NCBI GenBank assembly: GCA_036872755.1
Contig: JAVHNS010000002.1
Coordinates: 3,720,001 to 3,784,000, forward strand
Source: Orbilia blumenaviensis
Taxonomy: Eukaryota; Ascomycota; Orbiliomycetes; Orbiliales; Orbiliaceae
DNA length: 64,000 bases
Direction: 5' to 3'
Within the stretch, counting starts at the first letter, position 1. Every line of letters starts with the position of its first letter. Position numbers and translations under genes: made by a program. Of this stretch, positions 36,381 through 46,671 are shown in pieces. The notes beneath the pieces are model-generated. The model was given only the letters and a program-made list of their open reading frames with translations, did not search any database and was not told the DNA's origin.

Positions 36381-37712
36381 TTTATCTCTCAGCCCTCGTG
36401 TCTCTTCTCTGGCAGATAAGACATTTGGCGTGTGGTTTCTTTAATTTGGTCATGATTATAATTACATCTGCACTTCTCGAATTCTCCTTTGAGACTCATG
36501 TGTTGGGTTCGCAAAAGCCGGTTGCTCGCTTGTTCAGCGGGTTCATGTATTCCTAGCACTGCTTTGCCCTCACTTATTAAATTGTAACAATCGGTTCCAC
36601 TTCTAAGGATCGTTATCTCTAAGGGCATGGGTAGCTCCCTCTATGTCTATATCGAAGACTAGTAATTATTCTAATCTATCGTTTCCCGCGTTGCCCTGAT
36701 TCTGACTTGGATTTGGGGCGAGTTCGAGTTCGAGTAGCTCGAAAATATCTACATATATATGAACACCTATATGTTTATTTCATCCTAATTCCTATACTGT
36801 TACAGCTTCTTATTGAGTAATTCCCACCGAGTCTTTGCCTGATACAGATAAAATTTTCTACCTCTTGTTCTAACTGAATTCAAAATTTTCTAAAATTTCT
36901 TGTGACGTACAATACTTAGTAAGTGCTGCAGGGGAAAAGGTGCGTTTTCTGAATTCTGGGCTGTCTATCACACGCAAGTTTGTCTTACATTGGGCCTCAC
37001 AGTGGTAGAGTACCGACCAATTCTCGGTGCTGATACGGCCCGACGTTGTATTTGGGCGTAGGAATATGCATATGTAGTCCGAGATAAACCTATAAGTGGG
37101 TATCTTACGATTTAATAGCCAACTGAAGCTTCTTATGCTATTTTCAGAATATTTCAGAGATTCAAGAGATTTGAAAATGCAGAATTGAACCAGTTTGTTC
37201 GCGTAATACGAAGCTAACGGTTGCCGTTGGAGGGAAAGGGGTCTTTCTCAAGTGCTTCTCGTCTTAGCATATACGGGCGGTAGTATGGATCAAATACCTA
37301 GGTATTTAGAGCCCGAAGGATCCGAAACGTGGTATTTTGATCAATTGAGCTGCCCCGGGGTCCAAACAGGACACTTTGTGGAGGCTTGTCTCCGGGGCGA
37401 GCTTAAATTAGGTAACTGGCTTAAATTAGGGCAGGTTTTTCAGTAGTACAATAATAGATGTGCATATATAAATTAAAGACAAGTGATAAAGTGGGGTGTT
37501 GACCGACGGTTGATCAACATCTCTCATATCGCCGTGTGCTGCATGGCAACGTGAGTCGCCCTGTGTCGTTGTCTTGGGTGCTCCCACAAATTTAATGAGG
37601 TCTCCCGAGGCTGCTTTACACCTCCACCTTTAACATCAACCCTGTCTTACCTCTCTTATCTACCCTCAATCTTATTACATAACCCTGGTTTGATCTCGTC
37701 CTGTTACACGCC
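36381..37712. other. intergenic region between the CAP gene and the first RBR gene
   Basis: AT-rich, with no gene. It contains a 16-bp palindrome (37292-37307). The last 100 bp are strongly pyrimidine-rich (ACCTCTCTTATCTACCC), as is usual in filamentous-fungal promoters and leaders. Confidence 0.5.
37292..37307. repeat. 16-bp palindrome AAATACCTAGGTATTT
   Basis: Perfect dyad with the same TACCTAGGTA core as the copies at 28.5 and 29.5 kb. It is 405 bp upstream of the first RBR gene. Confidence 0.85.
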
Positions 37713-39320
37713 ATGGCCCCAAATTCCTTTCCTTCCAGAATCCGTGTCCAAGTTTCCGGTGCAGTCGACAGCAGGTTATTATCTAGTCACAGCACCAGCT
37801 CGGTTTCAACCATCACATCGACACTGGATCTATTCATTCAGCTTCTATTATGGATGTTTTCGCCCTATCTTTGCCAGAGGCAAATCCTCATTGGCCTAGA
37901 GCAAAGCTGCCCTGATGCTTTTAAACATTTCGAGGCATTTCCCAGCTACACCATTAATCTTTTCGCCCGGGACAGCCAGCCAAGCATCTTAACTCTTTCA
38001 CCAAAGGATGATACTAGGGCATTCGTCCGCAAGGCCTACCAAAGATATCTACACCGGAAGCATGGCCAGATAGATCGATGGAACAGGCCCTTCTCCATCA
38101 ATGATCAAGGAATTGCTCAAAAAGAATTCGCAGCCTGGTCTTCCGGCCAAGGAAGCGTGTCGCCAATCTACGATGCTTTTCAGAACTGTACCTTGACAAA
38201 CCTCAAGACATCAGAATCAATAATGCTGCCGTGGCAATTGTGCCGCGATTTCGGGGTTTTTAACTTTCCTTGGACATCAAGTGAAATCGGATCTGAGGAT
38301 TGGCGACAATCGGTGAATCACTCATTCTTTGGGAGCGATGGAGACTGGTCGCCGACGTCCTTTCGAACTCCGGTAGAATATTTAGATATTCATCAAATCA
38401 GAAACAGGATTGCGATCCTGGGGGAAAGCATTGGATGGGTTCCGGATTTTGATGGAGAAATAGAAGACTCCGAGGAGGTTGTTGCTTTCGGACAGGAAAT
38501 CGAGGCCACCTGTTTCTTCTGTTACGATCAAAAACCGATATGGCAGATGTGCATCCTTCACTGCCAGCATGCTAGTTGTATTGATTGTGTCAAACGAAAC
38601 TATAAGATGTGTCTGCGAGACACGAGCTGTTTGCCCCCAACCTGTTGCAAGAAATATCCGCTTATCTACACAGGTATCGCGGTCGGGAGCCTCAAAGATA
38701 TCGATAAACTATCGCGATGGATCGTTACCGGAAGCAATCCATCCCCTCTTGGGAGATGTTATAACTGCAGCGAAGACATCTGGCCGGGTGCTGAGTGTGG
38801 AGATATCGGTATCTGTGTCCATTGCGACGAGAGAACTTGCCTGAAGTGTCAGGTGAAATGGCACGGGTTCCGGAGAGTGGAATGTCGGCTCGGAAAACTG
38901 AGTGACTTTGTTGTGATGGCTATTGTCAATAAATGGGCCCAATGCTACCGTTGCGGCCTCGTGGTTGAGCGTAGCGAAGGCTGTGCCCACATCACCTGTC
39001 GCTGTGGTGCTAATTTCTGCTACCATTGTGGAGGGAGATGGCCTAAATGTCCGTGTAGAACGACCGGGGGGAAAGGCGTGCTGAGTGTTAAGCGCGACCA
39101 AGCCGTTGTAGACGGGGGGGAGACCTACACAAAGAGGGTGAGCGCAAGACACCACTCAAGCGCCGTCAGGAACGAGCAAAAGTTTATAGAAGTTGCGGAT
39201 GTGTTGAAGCTGTTACGAGTGATGAAAACTTATCAGCGGAATGTGGTTAGGGAAATAAGGGATTTAAGAAAAAGATTGCGTCTCTTGAAAGAAAGTACAG
39301 CAGAAGACAGGATGGAATAA
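37713..39320 (+). CDS. RBR-type E3 ubiquitin ligase-like protein, copy 1, intronless
   Basis: Single open frame of 535 aa; the ATG sits in good context (ACGCCATGG). RING1 begins at about Cys267 (C-x2-C, then C-x-H-x2-C-x2-C and a CC pair). It is followed by an IBR (C-x2-C pairs, ending in an H-x4-C pair) and RING2 from Cys411. RING2 keeps the Cys of R-S-E-G-C-A-H-I-T-C (Cys424), the position that takes ubiquitin in a thioester in RBR ligases. The N-terminal 260 residues have no recognised domain, and the C terminus is a basic likely coiled coil. RBR ligases receive ubiquitin from an E2 on RING1 and pass it through RING2 to a substrate. This is the first of three same-strand RBR genes. Unlike the other two, it has no intron at the conserved RING2 position. 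Confidence 0.9.
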   Translation: MAPNSFPSRIRVQVSGAVDSRLLSSHSTSSVSTITSTLDLFIQLLLWMFSPYLCQRQILIGLEQSCPDAFKHFEAFPSYTINLFARDSQPSILTLSPKDDTRAFVRKAYQRYLHRKHGQIDRWNRPFSINDQGIAQKEFAAWSSGQGSVSPIYDAFQNCTLTNLKTSESIMLPWQLCRDFGVFNFPWTSSEIGSEDWRQSVNHSFFGSDGDWSPTSFRTPVEYLDIHQIRNRIAILGESIGWVPDFDGEIEDSEEVVAFGQEIEATCFFCYDQKPIWQMCILHCQHASCIDCVKRNYKMCLRDTSCLPPTCCKKYPLIYTGIAVGSLKDIDKLSRWIVTGSNPSPLGRCYNCSEDIWPGAECGDIGICVHCDERTCLKCQVKWHGFRRVECRLGKLSDFVVMAIVNKWAQCYRCGLVVERSEGCAHITCRCGANFCYHCGGRWPKCPCRTTGGKGVLSVKRDQAVVDGGETYTKRVSARHHSSAVRNEQKFIEVADVLKLLRVMKTYQRNVVREIRDLRKRLRLLKESTAEDRME

Positions 39321-40578
39321 TGGCTCAGGGATTTATAGCTCGTATAAGAGAGTTTTAACTTTTACTATTGGGCTTCCATATTGCTCGTTGCTGGATGACT
39401 CCAAAGCTTCGAGCTTCTGTTTACCTATATTACTTCACGACAGATTATATCCATACTTACACCTTTTACTACACCTCTTTTGCTAAAAACTTCTAGATGG
39501 CTCACATTAAACTACTTATATATTAACTAGGACTGAGACTTAAGATATACGAGCGAAGGATAAAGCGAGGATTGGGTTGATACCGGTATACCTAACTTAG
39601 CATCTGAGTTTGTTGGTCGGCCTTCCTCCGCTCTATCATACTTCCTGTCTGTCTTGCTCATTAAATAGAATTAATGTATAGTCTAAGCTATTTTAAGACA
39701 GTGATCAATCCACGGTCGGGCTGATGATCCCGTCCCCAACCTCACTCCTTGATTCAGTCCAAATTACATGAACTGTGTTGACCTTGTTGGAACAGTTCCG
39801 TGATTCCATATTTGGGCTTGTCCTAATTCGGCCAGATCTGACTGTGGCGCCAATATAGCGGCCAAATTTGGCATGGCATGGCACAAGAAATGCGGCGCCG
39901 TGTTATTGTCATCCTATATCCTAATCTCGAATTCCTAGTTCCAGGTATGCTCTCTAGGTGGTTGTTCTAGCTTCATTTCACATACTAAAGGCCCCCGAGC
40001 AGGCTCTAGTATCAACGGCTCGTGAATGAGAGAATGCTTCTCCCCGACCGTATCCCATTGGTGGAGCGCGGTCGAGAAACAGCGAAACAGCAGCGAACAT
40101 TGCAGCGGCGGATCCTGCAGGGCAGCCTTGGCAAGAGGTCGTCTTCTGAACTAACATCACAAGACTCAACCTTGGGTGGACGGACGCAAGCTAGTTAGGG
40201 CAGAGAACTGGGACTCGGTCAAGGTATCCGCAACTATATATCCTGCTGGTTAGACTCACAAAATTAAAGCAAGCGACTTCGTAAAGATATCCTCGCCACC
40301 TCCTTCCAAACCGACCCGGAACCTCTGAGACGCCCTGTACAATAAGCATACGCCGTTGGAGATCTGCTCTGGTAGCCCAGCTTCTACCATATTTATCGCA
40401 CTAGATTTGCAGATAGGTCATTTACGGGGGAGTTCCACGCCATAGAGTCTACTAATTTCCGATACCACCGAATATTCGAATACAAAGCCATCAGGCAGCA
40501 CAAAGTAGAATCTGAATCTTAACCTGTACCTGGTTAACTTCAGGATCCTTGACGAATACGATACAGCCTTGGCTCAAT
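39321..40578. other. spacer between RBR genes 1 and 2
   Basis: No gene visible. AT-rich in the first half. The final part provides the leader of RBR copy 2. Confidence 0.5.
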
Positions 40579-42349
40579 ATGGAGATCATCGATCTAACAA
40601 ACGACTACGAATTTGATGAGGAGACAGCATCGCGGAGGCGGCTGGATCGGCAGAAGAGGGAGTGGGAACCAATAGTCATTGACGATTCTGACGATAATGA
40701 ATCTATTCCTTCACTTATCCACCAAACTCCACCTAAGGCGATGGTTCCGGCAACATCAACAAAATCGCCCAAATCGCCCAGGTTAACCCCGCGTAACAGC
40801 AACACAAAGAAAATTTCGAAAAGCACGGGAAAGAAGAACACAGCTTCAGTTCATTCAGGATGGAGGGCCGGCATAGATTTCGTGGATTTGGAATCACCAA
40901 GTACGCCTTTAACGGAGCGCGAGAAGAAGAGGCTGAAGAAGGAGGCTGAGGAGAGGGAAATCGGGGACCGAATCCAAAAGCTTGCAGAGAGCGTTGGCTG
41001 GAAACAACCCCACCGTAGCGACGACCGAAAGACGCGAAAGAATTCGACAGCCACGCCGTATTTGTATAAGCAAGAACGTATGATGGCATGCGATATATGC
41101 GGCGAAAAGTCATTTATATTTGAGATAACAAAATTAAAGTGCAAACACCGACACTGCAGCTCTTGTCTCCAACAGAATTTTTTGATGGTCATCAATGATC
41201 CCAGCTCTTGGCCGGCAAAATGTTGCAAACCACTGGAACAGGAATTGGCTTTGAAATGGCTTTCTGGTGACGAGTTCGAGAAATACTTAGATGTCAAAAA
41301 GGAGAAGGAGCAGATGTCGTCAACGAACTGTTTTAAGTGCCGGAAACCTATCCCTACGGTGAATATAATCGGGAATAGTACAGCATTTTGCTCGGAGTGC
41401 GAGTCTGTGACCTGCGTACATTGCGCAAAAGCTATGCACGAAGGTGCATGTCTCCTAGACCCGGAAACCGAAAAATTACTGAGCATGGCGCAAGGGAAGA
41501 AATGGAGCAAGTGTCCAAAGTGCTCGAATATGGTGGAACGAAATACAGGATGCAATTCCATGATGTGTCGGTTAGTAATACCATTCCACAAATCTTGCCG
41601 CGTATAATGTAGGCGCTAACAACTTATTATATAGATGCGGAATGAACTTTTGCTATAAATGCGGCCGAGAAATGAGAGTTTGTAGTAGTATTAGGGGCGG
41701 GTGCAATCAGATTGCTTTTCAGTCGGGCATGTGGCAGAATCAAGCACCTCATCAGCCGATGCAGACGAATCCCCAGATGATAGAAAGCTACCGAGAACGG
41801 TCGAAGCGAGAAGAAACCCAGCTACATAACCAGCGCGAACTCATGGCACGCCAGAACACAGAGGCACTGGCAAAGCAACAAGTCGTGTCTGAGATTGTCG
41901 CACTTCGGGCCAAACTCGAGCACAAACCGGACAAAAAAAGCGGAAATAGTCCAAATTCGAAAAACTCATCGGCAGTAGCTACGCCTATGGAGAAGCGGAT
42001 GGCAAGTGGGATAGAAGGGTACAGGCAAAAATTTCCTGCCCTCATAAAAGCCTTCGAGGAATCCAAAGCCCATAAAACCCCTCCAGTCAAGCTGCCGATT
42101 GTACTGGATGACACAGCGAAAATCCCTGTGCCAACCCCAACTCCCAGCCAATTCGCCCCCCTTCAACAAGAGTTACAGGCTCCGATTTTACCCTTTCCCT
42201 TTCTAGAAGCTGTTGAAAATAGAGAACTTAAAGACGGCGACGGAATCAGCTTATGGAACCCAACCCCGTATCTGCAATTTTCCAATCCTCTCGGCAACCC
42301 TTTGGATTTTTGGAACGAGGATGCATTAGGTTTCAATCCTTATAACTAA
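40579..42349 (+). CDS. RBR-type E3 ubiquitin ligase-like protein with SUMO-interaction-like motifs, copy 2, two exons
   Basis: Exons 40579-41570 and 41635-42349 give 568 aa. The 64-bp intron (donor GTTAGT, CTAAC branch site) lies inside RING2 after M-M-C-R. RING1 begins at Cys171 (M-A-C-D-I-C) and the IBR follows. RING2 has C-P-K-C-S-N-M-V-E-R-N-T-G-C, with the putative catalytic Cys at residue 325. The His usual two residues after it is replaced (G-C-N-S-M). The N terminus starts M-E-I-I-D-L-T-N-D and continues with P-I-V-I-D-D-S-D-D (32-39) and D-F-V-D-L-E-S (100-106). All three fit the hydrophobic-core-plus-acid pattern of SUMO-interacting motifs. The C-terminal 220 residues are Gln/Lys-rich and helical, then Pro-rich. 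I infer a ubiquitin ligase that may be directed to SUMO-modified partners. The first in-frame ATG is used; the frame upstream starts with TTG. Confidence 0.88.
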
Positions 42350-43671
42350 AATCCCTAGTCTCCATGCCCTCACTTTTTTTTTTTTTTTTTTTCACTTCCC
42401 TCTTTTCTAACTTCGCATTACGAAAATCTAGCATTGATTTTAATTTCAAATTATTCTTTCTTCCTCTTAAGCTTCGCTTCGTCATTTTTAATTTCTGGTT
42501 TCCTTGTTTTTATGTTACAAGTTTAGTCTTTCGTAGTATTTGAATCTTAGTTTGGAGCAGTTTCTCGTCTGAGAAACTGTAGAAACTTACAAGGGTTGGG
42601 AGTATAATCATCAAACGTGGGTATTTGGGTTTGTTGCACCGTCGCTTGGGCACATACAAGTAGATACACTGAGACTGTTTTGACACTTCAGTGGTCAGCT
42701 TGCATTAAAACCAGGGCGTTTTTTATCATTGCAAAGCGATTAAGCATTGCCCCAATTCGGAATTAATAGGATTGGGGATTAGACTCGTTTCTCATGATTT
42801 TTCAGTCAGTTGATTCACTTCAGTAATTGACCCACCCTCGAACTAGGTACCCATATATACATGAACGGCGCATTCCTGTGATCACGACCTTGCCTGGCGC
42901 CCTGGTATCAAATAGCTACTTGCCTGACCCGGGCAATCCTCATACTTAGTGATTTCTGGTTACTTAAGTTACATGTGGGTTATAATTCCCGTGCGCCAGC
43001 AATACAGATTTAAATGTGAACGCGAATTCGGGTTCAAAGTCGCCTGGCTACGTAACGATCTGTCGTTGGACTATGCTAAGGTGAGTAAACCTGAGCGCCG
43101 GCGGCTGACCGGCTATTGTTCAAGTCGCCCGACAGGACTGTATACGGCATATCTGCCCGTGGACTTATGCGTACATACTACCTTGTACCTCACCTAAATG
43201 TCTTCGCAGTGATACAAGCATTAATGCTGCGACCTAAGGGCTGTCATATTTAGCCATCGACGTGTTCGCAACGGTCAAGCCCAATGACAAAGAGTGCCTG
43301 AACAGGCCAGTCTTGCCGCCTGCAGTTGCAGGCATAACTTACTGATGCTTGATTGGTCACCCAGCCATCGCGGCCCAGGCGTGTTGGCCAGGTCAGTCTG
43401 TCTTGCTGTCGGCCAATGTGAAGACGCCTCGAAAAAAAAAACTAATCGCATGGATGCAGGCAGCTCAGGTCTACGATGTGTACGGACCACATCGGCCTCC
43501 ATAAAAGGCTGAAGGGGTTCGAGGGCTGCCCCCGCTTGTAACAAAGACATTTCGAAATTAGTCTACATTTTGATCGAGGGATATCCCCCCTCTTTATACC
43601 GACATACATTATTTTGTCTTTTTTGTTTTTACCTTGGTCTAGTTACGCAGCTCTTCTGCTCCTCCTCCGCC
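42350..43671. other. spacer between RBR genes 2 and 3
   Basis: No supportable gene. A 19-bp T run begins 25 bp past the RBR 2 stop codon. The last 100 bp are the T-rich leader of RBR copy 3. Confidence 0.5.
42374..42392 (+). repeat. poly-T tract, 19 bp, in the 3' flank of RBR copy 2
   Basis: Nineteen T immediately downstream of the stop codon, probably within the 3' untranslated region. Confidence 0.9.
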
Positions 43672-45657
43672 ATGATGATCGAATCTACACTTTCTGAGGC
43701 CATCGCCGCCCAAATGTCGGAGATATCAAGGTCTAAATCGCAGGGTCACAGCGACGCCGACTTCGAGTTCGCCGTTCGCTTACTTCAGGAAGATCTGAGA
43801 TCACTTCAACAGGAGCCCGACCCACGTATCCCCCGCAGTTCTAGGCGGGAAAACCGTTCCGATGCGGCGACATCTTCAGGCCGTGATCGAAAGAAACGTT
43901 CTTCAGGAGATCCGTCACGTAAGATCGGACAGGATTCGGTAAAACAGGCGCAGATTAAGTCGGACCGCGAACTCGCCGAAAGACTGTCGCGTGGCGAAGA
44001 CCCGTTCGCTAGTCAAAAAAGAGCTTCAACCTCAAATTCAGATATCCAAAATGGGTGGGAAACCCACGACGAATCGAACAATGATAGCTGCAAAATCCCA
44101 AACAAAGCTGCTAAGCGCGCCGTGCTGCCCAAGGGTCCGCTTTTTGGCACTCCTCCGAGTAAGTCACCATAACCGATCTGGGGAACACATGTAAATGGTG
44201 GGCTAAGATACCTTTTTGTTTGGTGTTCGAGCTGTACCTCCCACTTCGAAAAAGCCTACCACCTCTAAAAATGGCGGGACTGTCCCGACGTCACCTGACA
44301 AAGGAAAAGGCACAAAGAGAAAGGCAATACCAGCGTCAAAGTCACCAAAAGCATCTAAAAGTCACCAGCGCCCAACCTCCAAAGGGAATAGTAGCTCAGC
44401 CCTCAACCAACCAAGTCGAGATCCGGAACAAGAAATCTCAGAACTCAAAGATATCCTTCAGGTTCTCGCTGCGACTATAGGATGGACTCAAGATTGGGAA
44501 GAGGACGGGCCTACAACCTCAGCATCAGCATCCCTTAAACGATACAAGGAAGAGCTTTCCTCTATTTGCAACATCTGCAATGAAACATACCAAAACTACG
44601 CCATTTTCACTCTCCAGTGTAACCATCGGTACTGCGTGGAATGCCTAAGAAATCATATCCTTCATGCCTTTAGCCAGCCGGGTAGCGAGCTCCCTCGATG
44701 CTGCGGCAAAGCCCTTCCATTGACCTTCGCTGGTGAGGTTCTCATGGAAAACGAACTGAATCAGCTAATGGACCGACGAGATGCCCAGGAGTCTTCGAAA
44801 CAGATTTCATGCGTGGGCTGCAAAAAAGATATATTGCAAGGAAGCATAAAAGATAACTCAGCATATTGCATTGATTGTTCTAAGTTTACTTGCATACATT
44901 GTGGCAAAGACTTACATAGTGGGGTTTGTCCAGAGGACAAGGATATGGCAATGTTGTTGGAGACGGCAAAGCAGGAAGGATGGAGCAAGTGTAGCAAATG
45001 TAACTATTTAGTTGAGCTCACCATGGGATGTTTTCATATGACCTGCCGGTAAGTGTCAAACGCCACCCGTTTCTAAGATTCAGGAGACAAAATTCTAACC
45101 AATGTGGAGCTAGTTGTGGATACCAATTCTGCTATTTATGCGGCGTGCAATGGAAAACATGCAATTGCCAGCAATCGTCTGAGAACAGCGTGTTAGGGCG
45201 TATCAGAGAAACAACAGGTAAGGGAGCAGAGTTGCTGCGGCAAGGTTGGGAAAGCTCCAAGGCATATGCCCTAAGCAAAGACCAACTAGACGAGTTTAGA
45301 AGGCAGGCTGTGGAACACCATCGGGAAAAAATGGACCTCAGGCAGTCATTGCATCGTATCAGAGAAGAGAAGCAGTTGGAACGACAAGTTGCGGAGCAAA
45401 TTATCTTACTGCGGACCGAGATACTAGAATTCCAGGGTCAAGTGGACCATGCGGAAATGAATAGAAAACGGAGGAATATGAAGGAGGTAGAGGAAGGAAA
45501 AGCGCTGGGGGAGAAGATTGTGGCGAAGGGACTAAAAACTGCTGCAGTGAACAAGGCAAAGAAACCAAGTAAGAAGGGGAAGGAGAGAGCACGGGATGTG
45601 GAAGGTGGGGATACACAAGATATCATGGTGAAGATCATGAATTATGTGAACACCTAA
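43672..45657 (+). CDS. RBR-type E3 ubiquitin ligase-like protein, copy 3, three exons
   Basis: Exons 43672-44158, 44232-45048 and 45114-45657 give 615 aa. Introns are 73 and 65 bp, both with GTAAGT donors. I start at the ATG following CCTCCGCC; an open frame extends upstream only from a TTG. The first 160 residues are charged and include two helix-like segments (FEFAVRLLQEDL and RELAERLSRGED) that faintly resemble ubiquitin-interacting motifs. Then comes a basic Lys/Ser/Pro linker. RING1 begins at Cys275 (C-N-I-C), followed by an IBR with full C-x2-C pairs. RING2 is split by the second intron, with Cys429 in M-G-C-F-H-M-T-C as the expected ubiquitin-accepting residue. The C-terminal 170 residues form a long charged coiled coil and a basic tail (KKPSKKGKERAR) that could be a nuclear signal. 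Confidence 0.88.
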
Positions 45658-46671
45658 TCAGAGAACTGACTCGGAATTCACGAAGGTCTTGATTTCACTA
45701 GCAAACAACGTCACTCTAGGTTTCGATGTATATGTACTAAGGCTCGGTCTAGCATAATTCACAACTAATTCCTATAAGCCCAAACATTGGGCCAGTTATT
45801 CCCCTTAAAATTGATGTCAGAGGGGTACATATACATTTCGGAATACTTTCAATATAGCAGATTCACTTTTTGGTACTACCTAAGCGCCGCGGTGCCGGGA
45901 TTTTGTTTTATACGGCGTCCGGGACAATGGAGTTTGAATTGGTAGTCAATGCGCCAAAAGTTTCTCTCGGAGCTGCCTGTTCATTAAATAGTAACTAGTC
46001 TTCTTGAATCGAAGCTATTAGTATTTACAGATGCCAAGCGCCACAGTTGGCCTTTATGTTGATCTGGCACAGTTCAAATACTGATTTGTAACTAGTCTAT
46101 ACTAGGTGCCTGGTAACTAGTTTTTATCTTGTTCTAATTAAGTACAAAGGCCAAACCACTTACGAAAACGGGCTAAAAAAGTTGTTTAATATACAGCGAA
46201 AGCCTGCAAGTTAATTTTACGAACCTTTGAGGAGGCTTAGCTAGTGAACTACTATAATATGGCACTCCGAGGCTCTAACAGTCTCGCTGTAAATGCAACA
46301 ACCCTCATGTTGCACATTTCCAACGTTGAGTTTCATGTATTTTGAGCACGCTGCTTCGACTGCGAAACAACTGCTTCGTGTTGGTGCGATAGTAAAACAA
46401 GCCTAGAAGCCTTGTGTAAAGAACAAAATGGTACCAATGGTACGGAATACTCCTTTTTCTTGGTAACGTAACCCCTTCGATCTAAGAAATCCTAATATCT
46501 CGGGGCATATTTATAATTCTTGCAAACGAAAGAAGTTGCTTGCCAGAAAGCCGCGCGACCGTCCCTTTTTTATTATCACAGCTTATCGCATATATTTTCT
46601 TATCAAGATTCTTTATTCATTGAATCGCAAAGCGCGGGTGTGGATAACCGGCTTGTCAACTATCCGCCAAA
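45658..46671. other. intergenic region
   Basis: No gene seen. Three copies of the short motif GTAACTAGT occur at about 45991, 46089 and 46112. The last 150 bp form the leader of the following secreted-protein gene. Confidence 0.5.

Noticed and set aside
38709..39155. 148-codon minus-strand frame across RBR copy 1
   Set aside because: Antisense to the IBR-RING2 coding region, with no domain.
40851..41591. 246-codon minus-strand frame across RBR copy 2
   Set aside because: Antisense shadow of the RING1-IBR coding region. Its apparent Cys/His content mirrors the coding strand and it shows no domain.
45989..46120. Three GTAACTAGT words near 46 kb, considered as a regulatory repeat array
   Set aside because: Only nine bases, unevenly spaced and with different flanks; too little to claim.
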